DNA of 64,000 nucleotides from Uruburuella testudinis. Its GTDB lineage: Bacteria > Pseudomonadota > Gammaproteobacteria > Burkholderiales > Neisseriaceae. The notes under the pieces were generated by a model. That model was not told the origin of the DNA and made no database searches. It saw only the letters and a list, made by a program, of their open reading frames with translations. The translations under genes and the position numbers were made by a program. Positions within the stretch are counted from its first letter, which is position 1, and each line of letters starts with the position of its first letter. The DNA lies in assembly GCF_022870865.1 (NCBI RefSeq), contig NZ_CP091508.1, positions 310,001-374,000 of the forward strand. The letters are read 5' to 3'. Below are positions 45,872-54,637 of the stretch, in pieces.

Positions 45872-46453
45872 ATGAGCGAGTTGGACAGTATTCTCACCCA
45901 CAACCAAACATTTGTTTCATCAGGCGAATACGCCCAATTTTTCAGTAATAAATATCCCGAGCGCGAGCTGGCGATTTTATCCTGTATGGATGCGCGCATG
46001 GTTGAGCTGCTGCCGCGCGCCTTGGGCTTGAAAAACGGCGATGCCAAGCTGATTAAAAACGCCGGCGCCGTGGTAACCCATCCGTGGGGTTCGGTGATGC
46101 GCAGCCTGCTGGTGGCGGTGTTTGATTTGAAAGTGAAAGAAATCATGGTGGTGGCGCATTATGATTGCGGCATGCGCGGCCTGAATGCCGAGGCGTTTCT
46201 CAAGCGGGCGCATGAAAACGGCATTCCCGACGACCGCATTGTTACCCTGCGCAATGCCGGCATCGATCTCGACGGCTGGCTGACCGGCTTTGATGATGTG
46301 GAAGACAGTGTGCGCCATACCGTAAGCATTATCCGCCGTCATCCGCTGATGCCCGATAATGTTGCCGTGCACGGCTTGGTGATTCATCCGGCCACCGGCA
46401 AACTGACCTTGGTGGTGGACGGCAAAACCGAATGTGCCATTACGCCCAAATAA
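45872..46453 (+). CDS. Beta-class carbonic anhydrase
   Basis: 193 residues from ATG 45872 with AGGAAGC upstream; the longer in-frame start at 45818 would add cysteine-rich unconserved residues. Zinc ligands and catalytic dyad are visible: Cys38, Asp40 and Arg42 in SCMDARM, then His and Cys in VVAHYDCGM. It interconverts CO2 and bicarbonate, needed for growth in air. It is related to the shorter type-II-like cyanobacterial/mycobacterial branch rather than to E. coli Can; I judge this only from the SCMDAR pattern. Confidence 0.88.
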   Translation: MSELDSILTHNQTFVSSGEYAQFFSNKYPERELAILSCMDARMVELLPRALGLKNGDAKLIKNAGAVVTHPWGSVMRSLLVAVFDLKVKEIMVVAHYDCGMRGLNAEAFLKRAHENGIPDDRIVTLRNAGIDLDGWLTGFDDVEDSVRHTVSIIRRHPLMPDNVAVHGLVIHPATGKLTLVVDGKTECAITPK

Positions 46454-46523
46454 TACCCATCCATTCACCGAAGTAAACGAACAAGGCGAACCAACGCCGT
46501 TAGATTATTTTTATGAATGGGTA
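46454..46523. repeat. Correia-like element, 70-bp form
   Basis: TACCCATCCATTCAC at the left, AAGTAAACGAACAAGGCG, CCAACGCCGTTAGATTATTTT and TATGAATGGGTA at the right. It begins immediately after the carbonic anhydrase stop codon. Confidence 0.7.
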
Positions 46524-46570
46524 TAACCCCATAAGGCCGTCTGAAACGGCTATGCAAACCCTGACGTAAT

Positions 46571-47179
46571 ATGAAAAAAATCGGACTTTTCGGCGGCACT
46601 TTCGACCCCGTCCACAACGGCCATATCCACATCGCCCGTGCTTTTGCCGATGAATTGGCGCTGGAGCTGGTGGTGTTTCTGCCGGCGGGCGACCCCTATC
46701 ACAAAGACAGCACCCAAACGAGCGCGCGCCACCGCTTCGCCATGACCGAGCTGGTCATGGCTGCGGATGCACGTTTTGCCGTCAGCGATTGCGATATGGT
46801 GCGCGAGGGCGCAACCTACACGTTTGATACCGTGCAGATTTTCCGTCAGCAATTTCCCGGTGCGCAATTGTGGTGGTTGTTGGGGATGGATAGTTTGCTG
46901 CAATTGCACACTTGGAAAAAATGGCAGACCTTGGTGCAGCAAGTCAATATTGCGGTGGCTGCCCGCCAAGGCGAAAGCCTCAACCGGGCGCCGCGCGAAT
47001 TGCACGGCTGGATTGGCGAAGCGCTGCAAAACGGCAGCCTCAGGCTCTTGAATGCGCCGATGTATGATGTCAGCTCCACCGCCATCCGCAACACACTGGC
47101 GGCAGGCGGCAGCGCCGATGAGTGGCTCGACCGCAGAGTGGCGCGCTATATCGGGCAGCAGCAGCTTTACCGAAAATGA
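46571..47179 (+). CDS. nadD: Nicotinate-nucleotide adenylyltransferase NadD
   Basis: NAD synthesis enzyme. 202 residues with the nucleotidyltransferase motifs GLFGGTFDPVHNGHIHIAR, LPAGDPYHKD and near the end DVSSTAIRNTLAAG (the ISSTxxR motif). The downstream rsfS and rlmH genes are common neighbours of nadD in bacteria. ATG 46571 lies after a DUS. Confidence 0.95.
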   Translation: MKKIGLFGGTFDPVHNGHIHIARAFADELALELVVFLPAGDPYHKDSTQTSARHRFAMTELVMAADARFAVSDCDMVREGATYTFDTVQIFRQQFPGAQLWWLLGMDSLLQLHTWKKWQTLVQQVNIAVAARQGESLNRAPRELHGWIGEALQNGSLRLLNAPMYDVSSTAIRNTLAAGGSADEWLDRRVARYIGQQQLYRK

Positions 47180-47278
47180 TGCCTGCCCATTTGATTAGCA
47201 GAAGTATTTCAGACGGCCTTGAATCAGCGCCGTGATAGCCTTATATTCAGATAACAAATTTAATCAACAGGATAATGA

Positions 47279-47674
47279 ATGAACGAACAAGAACTGCAAG
47301 ATTTGCAAAAAATGGTGGCCGTGGCCGTCAACGCTTTGGAAGATATTAAAGCCAAAGACATCACCGTATTGGAAACCCAGGAAAAAACCTCATTGTTTGC
47401 CCGCATGATTATTGCCAGCGGCGACAGCTCGCGCCAAGTGAAAGCGCTGGCCAACAATGTGGCGGTGGATTTGAAAGAAGCGGGTTTTGAAATTTTAAGC
47501 ACCGAAGGCCAAGACAGCGGCGAATGGGCACTGGTGGATGCCGGCGATTTGGTGGTGCACGTGATGCTGCCGGCCGTGCGTGATTATTACGATATCGACA
47601 CCTTGTGGGGCGGCGAGAAGCCTTCTTTCCATGCCGGCGCCGCCAAACCGTGGCATGCTGCCGACAATGCCTGA
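47279..47674 (+). CDS. rsfS: Ribosomal silencing factor RsfS
   Basis: Binds uL14 and blocks 70S formation in starvation. 131 residues with ALEDIKAKDITVLE, ARMIIASGDSSRQVKALAN, DSGEWALVDAGDLVVHVMLP and YYDIDTLWGG, all RsfS features. Start is ATG 47279 after AGGATAATGA. Confidence 0.95.
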   Translation: MNEQELQDLQKMVAVAVNALEDIKAKDITVLETQEKTSLFARMIIASGDSSRQVKALANNVAVDLKEAGFEILSTEGQDSGEWALVDAGDLVVHVMLPAVRDYYDIDTLWGGEKPSFHAGAAKPWHAADNA

Positions 47675-47703
47675 TGCAGGTTAACCGGAATAAGCCGTGA
47701 AAT

Positions 47704-47738
47704 ATCAGGCCGTCTGAAACTGATTCAGACGGCCTGAT
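47704..47738. terminator. DUS-hairpin terminator after rsfS
   Basis: ATCAGGCCGTCTGAA (47704-47718) pairs with TTCAGACGGCCTGAT (47724-47738), 15 bp, 5-base loop. Confidence 0.75.
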
Positions 47739-47776
47739 GTTTTCAGTGTCATAGATATCCGCAAAAAATAATCGAA

Positions 47777-47845
47777 TACCCATTCATAAAGGTTAAGCAA
47801 ACAAGGCGGCGGGCCAACGCCGCTAGGTTGTTTTGTGAATGGGGA
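47777..47845. repeat. Correia-like element, 69-bp form
   Basis: TACCCATTCATAAAGG, then AAACAAGGCGGCGGGCC, AACGCCGCTAGGTTG and TTTTGTGAATGGGGA. Same architecture as the copy at 46454, with the left half shortened. Confidence 0.7.
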
Positions 47846-47920
47846 TGACTTGCATGATCTCCTGCGGCCTTATCAGCTTATTTTTTTCTAAGATACCTGC
47901 CAACAGAAAGTCTGACCGTT

Positions 47921-48391
47921 ATGAACATTACCGTATTGGCCGTCGGCACCAAAATGCCGCGCTGGGTCGATGAAGCCGTGGGCGAATATGCGAAACGATT
48001 CGGCCGCGATGTCAACTACAGCCTTAAAGAAATCAAACCCGAAAAACGCGGTGCCGGCGTGAATGCCGCGCAAGGCATGGCGGCGGAAGAAAAGCGCATT
48101 CTCGAAGCCGTGCCGCCGGGCGCGTTTTTGGTGGTGCTCGACGAGCGCGGCAAAGCGCCCACTTCGGTAGAATTGGCCGGGCAGTTGAAGCAATGGCAGC
48201 AAAACGGCGAAAACGTGTGCTTCGTCATCGGCGGTGCCGACGGCATGACCGACCATGTGAAGCAGCAGGCCCGCATGATGATGCGCTTGTCCAGCCTCAC
48301 GCTGCCGCACGGCATGGTGCGCGTTTTGCTCACCGAGCAGCTTTACCGCGCCGTATCGATTTTGCACAACCATCCCTATCATCGTGAATAG
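47921..48391 (+). CDS. rlmH: 23S rRNA (pseudouridine-1915 N3) methyltransferase RlmH
   Basis: 156-residue SPOUT enzyme. N-terminal MNITVLAVGTKMPRW, the knot region FLVVLDERGKAPTS, FVIGGADGMTD and C-terminal LTLPHGMVRVLLTEQLYRAVSI with NHPYHRE are all hallmark RlmH residues. Confidence 0.97.
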   Translation: MNITVLAVGTKMPRWVDEAVGEYAKRFGRDVNYSLKEIKPEKRGAGVNAAQGMAAEEKRILEAVPPGAFLVVLDERGKAPTSVELAGQLKQWQQNGENVCFVIGGADGMTDHVKQQARMMMRLSSLTLPHGMVRVLLTEQLYRAVSILHNHPYHRE

Positions 48392-48394
48392 GCC

Positions 48395-48442
48395 GTAAAG
48401 CTTGAGGTCGTCTGAACGCTTTCAGACGGCCTCAAGCTTTAC
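48395..48442. terminator. Extended DUS-hairpin terminator after rlmH
   Basis: A 22-bp stem with one mismatch (48395-48416 with 48421-48442) built around two DUS; the left DUS has GTCGTCTGAA in place of GCCGTCTGAA. Loop of 4 bases. Confidence 0.75.
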
Positions 48443-48480
48443 GGTGCGGATTTAACGTTGCGCCTATTGAAAAGAAGTAT

Positions 48481-48582
48481 TACCCATTCACAAAAGTAAG
48501 TTAACCAAGCGGCGAGCCGAAGACGGAAAAAGTCGTACGACGAGGCGCGCCAACGCCGTGAGATGATTTTTGTGAATGGGTA
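48481..48582. repeat. Correia-like element, 102-bp reference form
   Basis: Ends TACCCATTCACAAAA and TTTTTGTGAATGGGTA are exact inverted repeats of 15 bases. The interior reads GTAAGTTAACCAAGCGGCGA, GCCGAAGACGG, GTCGTACGACGAGGCGCG, CCAACGCCGTGAGATG. This block order is that of Neisseria Correia elements (AAGGCGACGAAGCCGCAGAC ... GTACGGCAAGGCGAGGCAAC) while the ends differ. TA could be the target duplication. A truncated second half-element follows at 48583-48640. Confidence 0.75.
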
Positions 48583-48642
48583 TCAGCCGACAAAGCCGTG
48601 CAGATAGGCGAACCCATGCCGCCAGGTTGTTTTGACGACACA
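48583..48642. repeat. Truncated Correia-like half-element next to the MITE
   Basis: GCGAACCCATGCCGCCAGG and TTGTTTTG resemble the right half of the 69-bp copy at 47777 but stop where the CTAG of the MITE begins. The insertion of the MITE may have cut it. Confidence 0.4.
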
Positions 48643-48646
48643 CTAG

Positions 48647-48802
48647 GGTGTCCGGACAATTCGATTTACGGGTGTATTTTGCCCCTGAAAATGCATCTGC
48701 TGCGTTAAAAAGCCTCACAAGATGTCCAATCTTGCTGCGTTTTTTGCCTTGCATCTGCATTTCCAGGAACAAAAATCCCCTCATAAACGACACATCAGGA
48801 CC
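48647..48802 (-). mobile_element. CTAG-flanked MITE-like element, copy 3
   Basis: 156 bases, left border CTAG (48643-48646), right border CTAA (48803-48806), ends GGTGTCCGGAC and CATCAGGACC. The core is in reverse orientation (TGCTGCGTTAAAAAGCC, CACAAGATGTCCAATCTTG). Right and left outer arms are of different types. It lies just beyond the end of the lipoprotein gene on the minus strand. Confidence 0.8.
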
Positions 48803-48810
48803 CTAAGCCA

Positions 48811-49293
48811 TCAAGCTGCCGGGGTGCAGTTTTTCACCAGAATATTGTCTACCGGAGTGGCCTCTTGGTTGACTTCCTGTTGCTCGTGGCGCACCAGAAA
48901 GCCATTGTCTTCCCGATAAAAGTCGGCGTTGTGCTGGTTGCTGATGGTCCAGGTGTAGTCGCCGCCGCTGAATGCGGTTAAATCTTCATTGCTCAGTTCG
49001 CCGTCGTAATCCATGGTAACGGTTTGGCCGTTGTAGCGGATTTGCGCAACCGCATGAGCCTCGCCCGCCACATAGCGCGCTTCGATGCTGCGGTCTTCAT
49101 CGCAGCGGTAAGCCTGCCATCGGGCATCGTTAATCACCAGCTGGTGTTCGGCGGGTGCGATATCGTCGGGTGCGGCAGATGCGGCCGCTTCTTGAGGCGC
49201 CGAGGCTGTGCCGGCATGGTCTTGCGAAGCGGGCGAGCAGGCGGCCAGCGCCAACAGCGCAGCAACCGGCAGGAAAAAATGTGTGTTCATCAT
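48811..49293 (-). CDS. Lipoprotein resembling ACP/MliC lysozyme-inhibitor family
   Basis: 160 residues from ATG 49293 ([10 protein letters not shown]). Signal peptide with lipobox LALAAC, then an Ala/Pro-rich linker to about residue 50, then a globular domain with [43 protein letters not shown] and a C-terminal LVKNCTPAA. The paired cysteines, the YxC start and the layout recall the MliC-type fold of meningococcal adhesin complex protein (ACP), an inhibitor of C-type lysozyme. Homology is inferred from pattern only. Longer in-frame starts are possible up to 49338 but would disrupt the signal peptide. Confidence 0.65.
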   Translation of the reverse strand: MMNTHFFLPVAALLALAACSPASQDHAGTASAPQEAAASAAPDDIAPAEHQLVINDARWQAYRCDEDRSIEARYVAGEAHAVAQIRYNGQTVTMDYDGELSNEDLTAFSGGDYTWTISNQHNADFYREDNGFLVRHEQQEVNQEATPVDNILVKNCTPAA

Positions 49294-49448
49294 ATTCTCA
49301 TCATGATACGGTTGGTAACATGCGATACGATAACACAAAAATGCCGTTATGCCGCAACCGCCCGGCGCCGCGCAGTTTCTGCGTGGTCAAAACAATCTCT
49401 GCTATAATCGCGCATAAAACCCCGCTTCAGATATTAAAAGAACATGCC

Positions 49449-51335
49449 ATGAGCCAAACCCCCTTACTTGATATTGTCGATCTGCCGCAAGATTTGCGCC
49501 GTTTGGAGAAAAAACAGCTGCCGCAATTGTCGGCGGAATTGCGCGCGTTTCTGCTGGATTCGGTCGGCAAAACCGGCGGCCATTTTGCCAGCAATCTCGG
49601 TGCTGTCGAGCTGACGGTGGCGCTGCATTATGTGTATCACACGCCGGAAGACAAATTGGTGTGGGATGTCGGCCACCAGAGCTATCCGCACAAAATTCTC
49701 ACCGGCCGCAAAAACCGCATGAATACCATGCGCCAATACGGCGGCTTGGCGGGTTTCCCCAAACGCAGCGAGTCGGCCTACGATGCTTTTGGCGTGGGGC
49801 ATTCTTCCACTTCTATCGGCGCGGCGCTGGGCATGGCCGTGGCCGACAAGCTGGCAGGCAACGGCCGCCGCAGCGTGGCGGTGATCGGCGATGGCGCGAT
49901 GACGGCGGGGCAGGCGTTTGAAGCGCTCAATTGTGCAGGCGATACCGATGTGGATTTGCTGGTGATTCTCAACGACAACGAAATGTCGATTTCGCCCAAT
50001 GTGGGCGCACTGCCGAAATACCTCGCACGCAATGTGGTGCGCGATATGCACGGCTTGCTCAGCAGCATCAAGGCGCAATCGAGCAAAGTGTTGGGCGCAT
50101 TGCCCGGTGCGATGGAAATCGCCCAAAAAGTGGAACACAAAATCAAGAGCATGGCCAGCGAGAGCGAACACATCAAGCAATCGTTGTCGCTGTTTGAAAA
50201 CTTTGGTTTTGCCTACACCGGCCCCGTCGACGGCCACGATGTCGAACATCTGGTCGACGTATTGCAAAATCTGCGGGCGAAAAAAGGGCCGCAGCTGCTG
50301 CACGTGATTACCAAAAAAGGGCAGGGCTACAAGCTGGCGGAAAACGACCCGGTCAAATACCACGCCGTATCAACGCTGGCGAAAGAGGGCGATGCACCGC
50401 CGGCACCCGTGCCGCCGCCCCGGCCGACCTACACGCAGATTTTCGGGCGCTGGTTGTGCGACCAGGCCGCTGCCGACAGCCGGCTGGTGGCGATTACCCC
50501 GGCCATGCGCGAAGGCAGCGGGCTGGTGGAATTCGAGCAGCAGTTTCCCGAGCGTTATTTCGATGTCGGCATTGCCGAGCAGCATGCCGTGACCTTTGCC
50601 GGCGGCCTGGCCTGCGAAGGCATGAAACCGGTGGTGGCGATTTATTCCACCTTTTTACAGCGCGGCTATGATCAGCTGGTGCACGATGTGGCGCTGCAAA
50701 ACCTGCCGGTGCTGTTTGCCGTCGACCGTGCCGGCATTGTCGGCGCCGACGGCCCCACCCATGCCGGCGTGTATGATTTGAGCTTTTTGCGCTGCATTCC
50801 CAATATGGTGATTGCCGCACCCAGCGACGAGCAGGAATGCCGCCTGCTGCTTGCCACCTGTTATCAGCTGGATGCTCCCGCGGCGGTACGTTATCCGCGC
50901 GGTTCGGGAGCCGGCGCCGATGTTTCAGACGGCCTCGATACTGTGCCTGTGGGCAAAGGCGTATTGAAACGGCAGGGCGGGCAAACCGCGCTATTGGCCT
51001 TCGGCAGCATGGTGCAGCCCGCCCTGCAGGCCGCCGAAGTGCTGGATGCCAGCGTGGCTGATATGCGTTTTGTGAAGCCGCTTGATGAAGCGCTGATTAT
51101 CGAATTGGCACACCGCCACGATTATCTGGTCACCCTCGAAGAAAACGCCGTGCAGGGCGGTGCGGGCAGCGCGGTGCTGGAAGTGTTGGCGCAACACAAA
51201 ATCATGAAACCCGTGCTGGTGCTGGGTGTAGAAGATACCGTGACCGAACACGGCGACCCCAAACAGCTGATGACCGATTTGGGCTTGAGCGCCGATGCGG
51301 TGTTGGCGCAGATACAAAGCTGGTTGGCCGGCTAG
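49449..51335 (+). CDS. dxs: 1-deoxy-D-xylulose-5-phosphate synthase
   Basis: First enzyme of the MEP isoprenoid pathway. ATG 49449 gives 628 residues beginning [17 protein letters not shown], the family start; nothing upstream is conserved. Thiamine diphosphate motif [15 protein letters not shown], substrate histidine in [12 protein letters not shown], and the transketolase pyrimidine domain with [17 protein letters not shown] and [25 protein letters not shown] at 49403-49408 may be its -10. The stop TAG (51333-51335) lies in a CTAG followed by a short MITE remnant. Confidence 0.97.
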   Translation: MSQTPLLDIVDLPQDLRRLEKKQLPQLSAELRAFLLDSVGKTGGHFASNLGAVELTVALHYVYHTPEDKLVWDVGHQSYPHKILTGRKNRMNTMRQYGGLAGFPKRSESAYDAFGVGHSSTSIGAALGMAVADKLAGNGRRSVAVIGDGAMTAGQAFEALNCAGDTDVDLLVILNDNEMSISPNVGALPKYLARNVVRDMHGLLSSIKAQSSKVLGALPGAMEIAQKVEHKIKSMASESEHIKQSLSLFENFGFAYTGPVDGHDVEHLVDVLQNLRAKKGPQLLHVITKKGQGYKLAENDPVKYHAVSTLAKEGDAPPAPVPPPRPTYTQIFGRWLCDQAAADSRLVAITPAMREGSGLVEFEQQFPERYFDVGIAEQHAVTFAGGLACEGMKPVVAIYSTFLQRGYDQLVHDVALQNLPVLFAVDRAGIVGADGPTHAGVYDLSFLRCIPNMVIAAPSDEQECRLLLATCYQLDAPAAVRYPRGSGAGADVSDGLDTVPVGKGVLKRQGGQTALLAFGSMVQPALQAAEVLDASVADMRFVKPLDEALIIELAHRHDYLVTLEENAVQGGAGSAVLEVLAQHKIMKPVLVLGVEDTVTEHGDPKQLMTDLGLSADAVLAQIQSWLAG

Positions 51336-51347
51336 GGTATCCTAGCG
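51332..51347. mobile_element. Tiny remnant of the CTAG-flanked MITE at the dxs stop
   Basis: CTAG followed by GGTATCCTAGCG matches only the outermost bases of the element ends. It could be chance, but the stop-codon CTAG context is the same as at three other genes. Confidence 0.35.
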
Positions 51348-51363
51348 TGCTGATTGATAAGGT

Positions 51364-51405
51364 AAAGGCCGTCTGAAAGGTATCATTGCTTTTCAGACGG
51401 CCTTT
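51364..51405. terminator. DUS-hairpin terminator after dxs
   Basis: AAAGGCCGTCTGAAA (51364-51378) pairs with TTTCAGACGGCCTTT (51391-51405), 15 bp, 12-base loop. Confidence 0.78.
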
Positions 51406-51467
51406 GTATGATTATGTGCAGTTTCGCAGTATCATAGCGCATTCACACCCCCATAAGCACGGCAGCC

Positions 51468-52868
51468 ATGATCAGCATTTTCGATATTTTCAAAATCGGC
51501 CTCGGCCCCTCCAGCTCACACACCGTCGGGCCGATGAAAGCCGCCGCTGCCTTTTCAGACGGCCTCAGGCACAGCGGCCTGCTCGGCGATACCGCGCGGA
51601 TTGTGGCCGAAACCTACGGCTCGCTGGCGCTGACCGGCCAAGGCCACGGCACGTTTGATGCGCTGTTGCTCGGGCTGGAAGGCAGCCTGCCGCACGATGT
51701 GCCGTTGGCTGATATTCCCGCACGTCTGGCACGCATCCGCGAGCGGCACGAACTGTATGTACACGGGTGTACTTTGGCCTTCGACTCCGCCGCCGATTTG
51801 CGCATACACGGCGATGAAGTGCTGCCGAAACACCCCAACGGCCTGCGTTTCTGCGCGTACGATGCAGACGGCCTCGAATTGCGTGCACAGGTTTATTATT
51901 CGGTAGGCGGTGGTTTTGTGGTTACCGAAGAAGCGTTCGGGCAGGAAAACGACACCGCCGCGCCCGTGCCTTACCCGTTTGCCAGCGCGGCAGAATTGTT
52001 GGCGCAGTGCCGCACCGAGCAGCTCAATATCTGCGAAGTGGTGCTGGCCAACGAAATGGCCTTGAGCGGGGAAAGTGAAGCCCAAGTGCGCCAGCGCGTG
52101 GCGGCGGTGGCGGCTGCGATGGAAAGCTGTATCAAGCGCGGCCTGGGGGCAGACGGCGAATTGCCCGGCGGGCTGAACGTGCGCCGTCGTGCGCCGCAAT
52201 TAGCCGCCAAATTGAAGGTATTGCGCGAAACCGAGATTGTGAACACGCAATTGTGGCCGATGGTGTATGCGATGGCGGTCAACGAGGAAAACGCTGCCGG
52301 CGGCCGCGTGGTTACCGCACCGACCAACGGCGCGGCGGGCATTATTCCGGCGGTGCTGCATTATTACCGCAAGTTCAATCCGCACGCTTCGCAGGCGCGG
52401 GTAGAAAATTTTCTGCTCACCGCCGGCGCCATCGGCATTCTGTATAAAACCAATGCCTCGATTTCGGGAGCAGATGTGGGCTGTCAGGGTGAGGTGGGCG
52501 TGGCCTGCTCGATGGCCGCCGGCGCCTATGCCGAAGCCATCGGCGGCACGCCGGCGCAAGTGGAAAACGCCGCCGAAATGGCGATGGAACACCATTTGGG
52601 TCTGACCTGCGACCCTGTGGGCGGGCTGGTGCAGATTCCCTGTATCGAGCGCAACGGCATCGCCGCCGAAAAAGCGCTCAAACTCGGCGCGCTGGCGTTG
52701 CTGGAAGACGGCACCGGTAAAAAAGTATCGCTGGATATGGTGATTCAAACCATGCTGCAAACCGGCCGCGACATGAAGTCCACCTACAAAGAAACCTCGT
52801 TGGCGGGGCTGGCGGTGACGTTAAAACAAAAAGCAGTGCCGGTGTCGGTGCGGGTGGTGGAATGTTGA
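51468..52868 (+). CDS. sdaA: L-serine ammonia-lyase (iron-sulfur type)
   Basis: Deaminates serine to pyruvate with a 4Fe-4S cluster. 466 residues in one chain: N-terminal beta domain with [19 protein letters not shown], and C-terminal alpha domain with [55 protein letters not shown] (two cluster cysteines, here [13 protein letters not shown]) and [18 protein letters not shown] (third cysteine). Catalytic iron ligands are all present. In-frame DUS codons occur near residue 28. Confidence 0.96.
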   Translation: MISIFDIFKIGLGPSSSHTVGPMKAAAAFSDGLRHSGLLGDTARIVAETYGSLALTGQGHGTFDALLLGLEGSLPHDVPLADIPARLARIRERHELYVHGCTLAFDSAADLRIHGDEVLPKHPNGLRFCAYDADGLELRAQVYYSVGGGFVVTEEAFGQENDTAAPVPYPFASAAELLAQCRTEQLNICEVVLANEMALSGESEAQVRQRVAAVAAAMESCIKRGLGADGELPGGLNVRRRAPQLAAKLKVLRETEIVNTQLWPMVYAMAVNEENAAGGRVVTAPTNGAAGIIPAVLHYYRKFNPHASQARVENFLLTAGAIGILYKTNASISGADVGCQGEVGVACSMAAGAYAEAIGGTPAQVENAAEMAMEHHLGLTCDPVGGLVQIPCIERNGIAAEKALKLGALALLEDGTGKKVSLDMVIQTMLQTGRDMKSTYKETSLAGLAVTLKQKAVPVSVRVVEC

Positions 52869-52925
52869 GGGTTTGCCCGCGCCCATCCATCGCATTATCT
52901 GACTGCATGGGTGTGCTTAAATCAA

Positions 52926-54167
52926 TCAGGCCGCCGTCTGTTTGTGTGTTAACCAGCGGTTGGCCAGCAGCGCACCGGTCACACACACCGCCATCGGCAT
53001 CAGAAAAGCGCCGGATACGCGGGTCAGCTCCAACACGAATACCAGCGCGGTAAGCGGCATTTTCTGCGACACGGCCAAAAAAGCCGCTGCGCCCACCAGC
53101 GCGGCGGCTTCAACCGATAAGGGCGGCAGCATATGGTTCCAGCCGAATGCGCATGCCAGCGCCAGCATGCCGCCCAGCATCATCGAGGGCGTAATCAGAC
53201 CGCCGTAGGCACCTGCCGCCAATGCCAGCAATACCACCAGCCATTTCACGGCAAACAGCGTTAAGCTGCTCTGCCCGTCGAGCAGGCCGGCAAAACCCAG
53301 TTGGTTGCCGGCCTTGCCGTTACCCAGTACCGCCGGAAAATAGACTGCCAGCAAACCGATCAGCAAAAAAGCAGCCACCGCCACCAGTATGATTTTCGGA
53401 TCGTCACGCCGCATCAGCGGCAGCGGCGCGACAGTTTTGCGAAACAGTGCCACCACGGCGCCGATCAGCGGCCCCATCAGCAGCGCCCAGCCGATAAGCG
53501 CGGTATTCACAGAGGCATCGATCAGATGGTATTGCACCAAATCGCCCATGCCCCAGCGCGATACTGCCGTGGCCACCACAGAAGTGAGCAAGGCTGCCGC
53601 CACCGCAGTCGGCGACCATACGCACAATAAGGTTTCCAGCGTAAACACTGCCGCCGCCAGCGGCACGTTGTACACCGCCGCCAAACCCGCGCCGGAAGCG
53701 CAGGCAATCAACAGGCGGGCTTCGGTTTCGCTCATGCCGAGGCGGCGCACCCACGCAGAAGCGAAGGCGGCGCTCATTTCCCGCGGCGCCACTTCACGCC
53801 CCATCGGCGAGCCCAGCCCCACGGTAACGATTTGCAGCAGCGAATGGCACACCGTGGTCAAAAAAGGCAGACCTTGGCGGGGTTTGTCGAGCGCCGCTTT
53901 AATCGATACCAACGGCGCACCGCGCCGTTTGATGAGATACCAGCCCACGCCCACCAGCAGCCCGCAAAGTGCCAAAGCAGCCACCCGGCGCCACGGCGGC
54001 GCATGCTCCACGCCCAGCCGGAACGGAATTTCTCCGGCACCTGTCAAGCCATAGCCGTAGGCATGGTGCTGGATAAAATGCAGCAGCCACGACAATCCGA
54101 TACCGGCCAAACCGGCAATGATACCGATGGCAACCAGGGAAAACAGTAAACGCGGTGTGAATTTCAT
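52926..54167 (-). CDS. ClC-family chloride channel or antiporter
   Basis: 413 residues, about ten membrane helices. The selectivity loops read GSPMGREVAPREM (in place of GREGP) and GAGLAAVYNVPLAAAVFTLE; the third loop is GAAAFLAVSQKMPLTALVFVLE. The GREVAP variant occurs in a bacterial subgroup and alters the gating-glutamate position relative to ClcA, because glutamate is kept but the following glycine-proline is not. Whether it exchanges protons for chloride or fluoride, or conducts passively, cannot be said. ATG 54167. Confidence 0.82.
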   Translation of the reverse strand: MKFTPRLLFSLVAIGIIAGLAGIGLSWLLHFIQHHAYGYGLTGAGEIPFRLGVEHAPPWRRVAALALCGLLVGVGWYLIKRRGAPLVSIKAALDKPRQGLPFLTTVCHSLLQIVTVGLGSPMGREVAPREMSAAFASAWVRRLGMSETEARLLIACASGAGLAAVYNVPLAAAVFTLETLLCVWSPTAVAAALLTSVVATAVSRWGMGDLVQYHLIDASVNTALIGWALLMGPLIGAVVALFRKTVAPLPLMRRDDPKIILVAVAAFLLIGLLAVYFPAVLGNGKAGNQLGFAGLLDGQSSLTLFAVKWLVVLLALAAGAYGGLITPSMMLGGMLALACAFGWNHMLPPLSVEAAALVGAAAFLAVSQKMPLTALVFVLELTRVSGAFLMPMAVCVTGALLANRWLTHKQTAA

Positions 54168-54637
54168 AAATTATGATGACCGGCAACGGTGCGGCAGCCG
54201 GCATGGCTTATATGCCGGTGTGGCCGGCGGCAGCGGGATAAAGCGCCGTCAAAACCTGAAAACCGTTGTATGCGTGTCTTAAGCAGAGAGAAAACGCACA
54301 TTATACCCCAGGCCGTCTGAAAATAATGATGGTGGACAGCGCAATGAAGCAAACCTGCGGTTTGCCGCCCTCTCCCCAACCCTCCCCCGCAGGGGAGGGA
54401 GCCAGGGTGTCCTGACCATTCAGAATGATTCAGATTTTTTTGTGATAAAAGCACAGATGCCAGGCAAAAAACGCAGCAAGATTGGACATCTTGTGAGGCT
54501 TTTTAACGCAGCAGATGCGTTTTCAGGGCAAAAAACACCCGGAAATCGAATGGTCAGAACACCCTGACAATCGCTTGCAGATATGTGCAGGCCGTCTGAA
54601 TAGCTGTGATGTTGTTGTTTTGGATGAACGGGCAAGA
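54168..54637. other. Intergenic region between the ClC and MscS genes
   Basis: 470 bases without a gene: a DUS (54312), a G/C hairpin CCCTCCCC...GGGGAGGG (about 54380-54400), MITE copy 4 (54406-54563) and another DUS (54590). Confidence 0.7.
54406..54563 (+). mobile_element. CTAG-flanked MITE-like element, copy 4
   Basis: 158 bases, borders CCAG (54402-54405) and CTGA (54564-54567), both decayed from CTAG. Ends GGTGTCCTGACC and GGTCAGAACACC are inverted. Core as in copies 1 and 6 (AAAAAACGCAGCAAGATTGG, ACATCTTGTGAGGC). The left arm has the TTTTTTTGTGATAAAAGC block. Confidence 0.8.
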
